DNA of 13,049 nucleotides, taken from contig JAVSLW010000053.1 in the NCBI GenBank assembly GCA_039666455.1, forward strand, positions 1 through 13,049. The letters run 5' to 3'. The DNA comes from Methanobacterium sp. (GTDB lineage Archaea > Methanobacteriota > Methanobacteria > Methanobacteriales > Methanobacteriaceae). Positions 12,899 through 13,049 of the stretch are shown piece by piece. The notes under the pieces are model-generated. The model saw only the letters and a list, made by a program, of their open reading frames with translations, was not told where the DNA came from and did not search any database. A program made the translations under genes and the position numbers. Every line of letters starts with the position of its first letter. Position 1 is the stretch's first letter.

Positions 12899-12980
12899 AA
12901 AGGGCATTTTAAACCATATTATTCTTAATTATAGTATAAGACGTAATATTTTTAACTAATGAAGATCATAATTATTATTC

Positions 12981-13049
12981 ATGAGTAGAACCCCTTCTTT
13001 AAAAGTTAAAAAATGGATTACCCGTGAAGAATTGAAAAAACTGATAAAA
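12981..13049 (+). CDS. probable transposase, N-terminal 23 codons (runs off the window)
   Basis: MSRTPSLKVKKWITREEL followed by KKLIK, cut off by the window end. This opening resembles helix-turn-helix N-termini of IS630-like transposases common in Methanobacteriales (a basic K-x-K-W segment followed by E-E-L-K-x-L-I-K). Only 23 residues are visible, so the family is a recollection, not a demonstration. No ribosome site is evident before the ATG. If correct, an insertion sequence starts within the preceding 300 bp. Confidence 0.45.
   Translation, partial: MSRTPSLKVKKWITREELKKLIK

Larger units (their letters stand above)
12603..12980. other. intergenic region between the binding-protein gene and a transposase
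   Basis: 378 bp. It includes the decayed coiled-coil frame on the minus strand (12629-12745), an inverted repeat TTTGCTA/TAGCAAA at 12804-12828 with an 11-nt loop, and a TATA box TATATAAATT at 12889-12898 on the plus strand. The left end of an insertion sequence probably lies here, but its inverted repeat cannot be fixed without the right end. Confidence 0.45.

Overview
The window looks like the chromosome of a mesophilic methanogenic archaeon of the Methanobacteriales, most likely Methanobacterium or a close relative. The reasons are the archaeal-type S-adenosylmethionine synthetase, an MJ0208-type iron-sulfur flavoprotein, archaeal TATA/BRE promoters, strong GGAGG ribosome binding sites, poly-T terminators and an AT-rich composition. 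The genus is inferred from gene content and was not checked by a search.

Positions 1-5400 are a conserved core. On the minus strand lie the 5' end of ileS (1-441), mat (1034-2272), a short HEAT-repeat protein (2880-3272), a flavoprotein/ferredoxin related to dihydromethanopterin reductase (3362-4051) and glyA (4130-5398). A DUF192 gene (2483-2851) runs on the plus strand and converges on the HEAT gene at a palindromic terminator. glyA, the flavoprotein and the HEAT gene are co-oriented with gaps of 78 and 89 bp and may be co-transcribed; the first two touch methanopterin-linked C1 metabolism and mat supplies SAM. The 592-bp gap between ileS and mat is not empty. It has a TATA box correctly placed before a two-part hairpin RNA of about 84 nt that ends in a T-run (candidate H/ACA-like guide RNA, 676-759), and a separate 16-bp-stem hairpin (902-960).

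Positions 5400-11450 are accessory DNA with defence and toxin-antitoxin flavour and many signs of decay. There is a single-chain restriction-modification enzyme (6125-9160) with a MNT nucleotidyltransferase gene downstream (5775-6041) that appears to have lost one base near each end. A second MNT gene (from 9360) is cut off inside its catalytic motif by three abutting hairpins. Then come an unrecognised 71-residue protein, a PBECR2-like nuclease/DUF2283 pair that looks like a toxin-antitoxin module, a coding remnant, and a DUF3021 membrane protein whose start lies in another frame.

Positions 11450-13049 hold an NMT1/SsuA-like substrate-binding protein with no signal peptide and no visible transporter partners. 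Its promoter carries a striking set of TATAACAA half-sites, including an 18-bp perfect palindrome. After a decayed coiled-coil fragment, the window ends in the first 23 codons of a probable transposase.

The best candidates for something new are the small RNA at 676-759, the operator at 11645-11671, the triple-hairpin insertion at 9480-9562 and the nuclease/DUF2283 pair.
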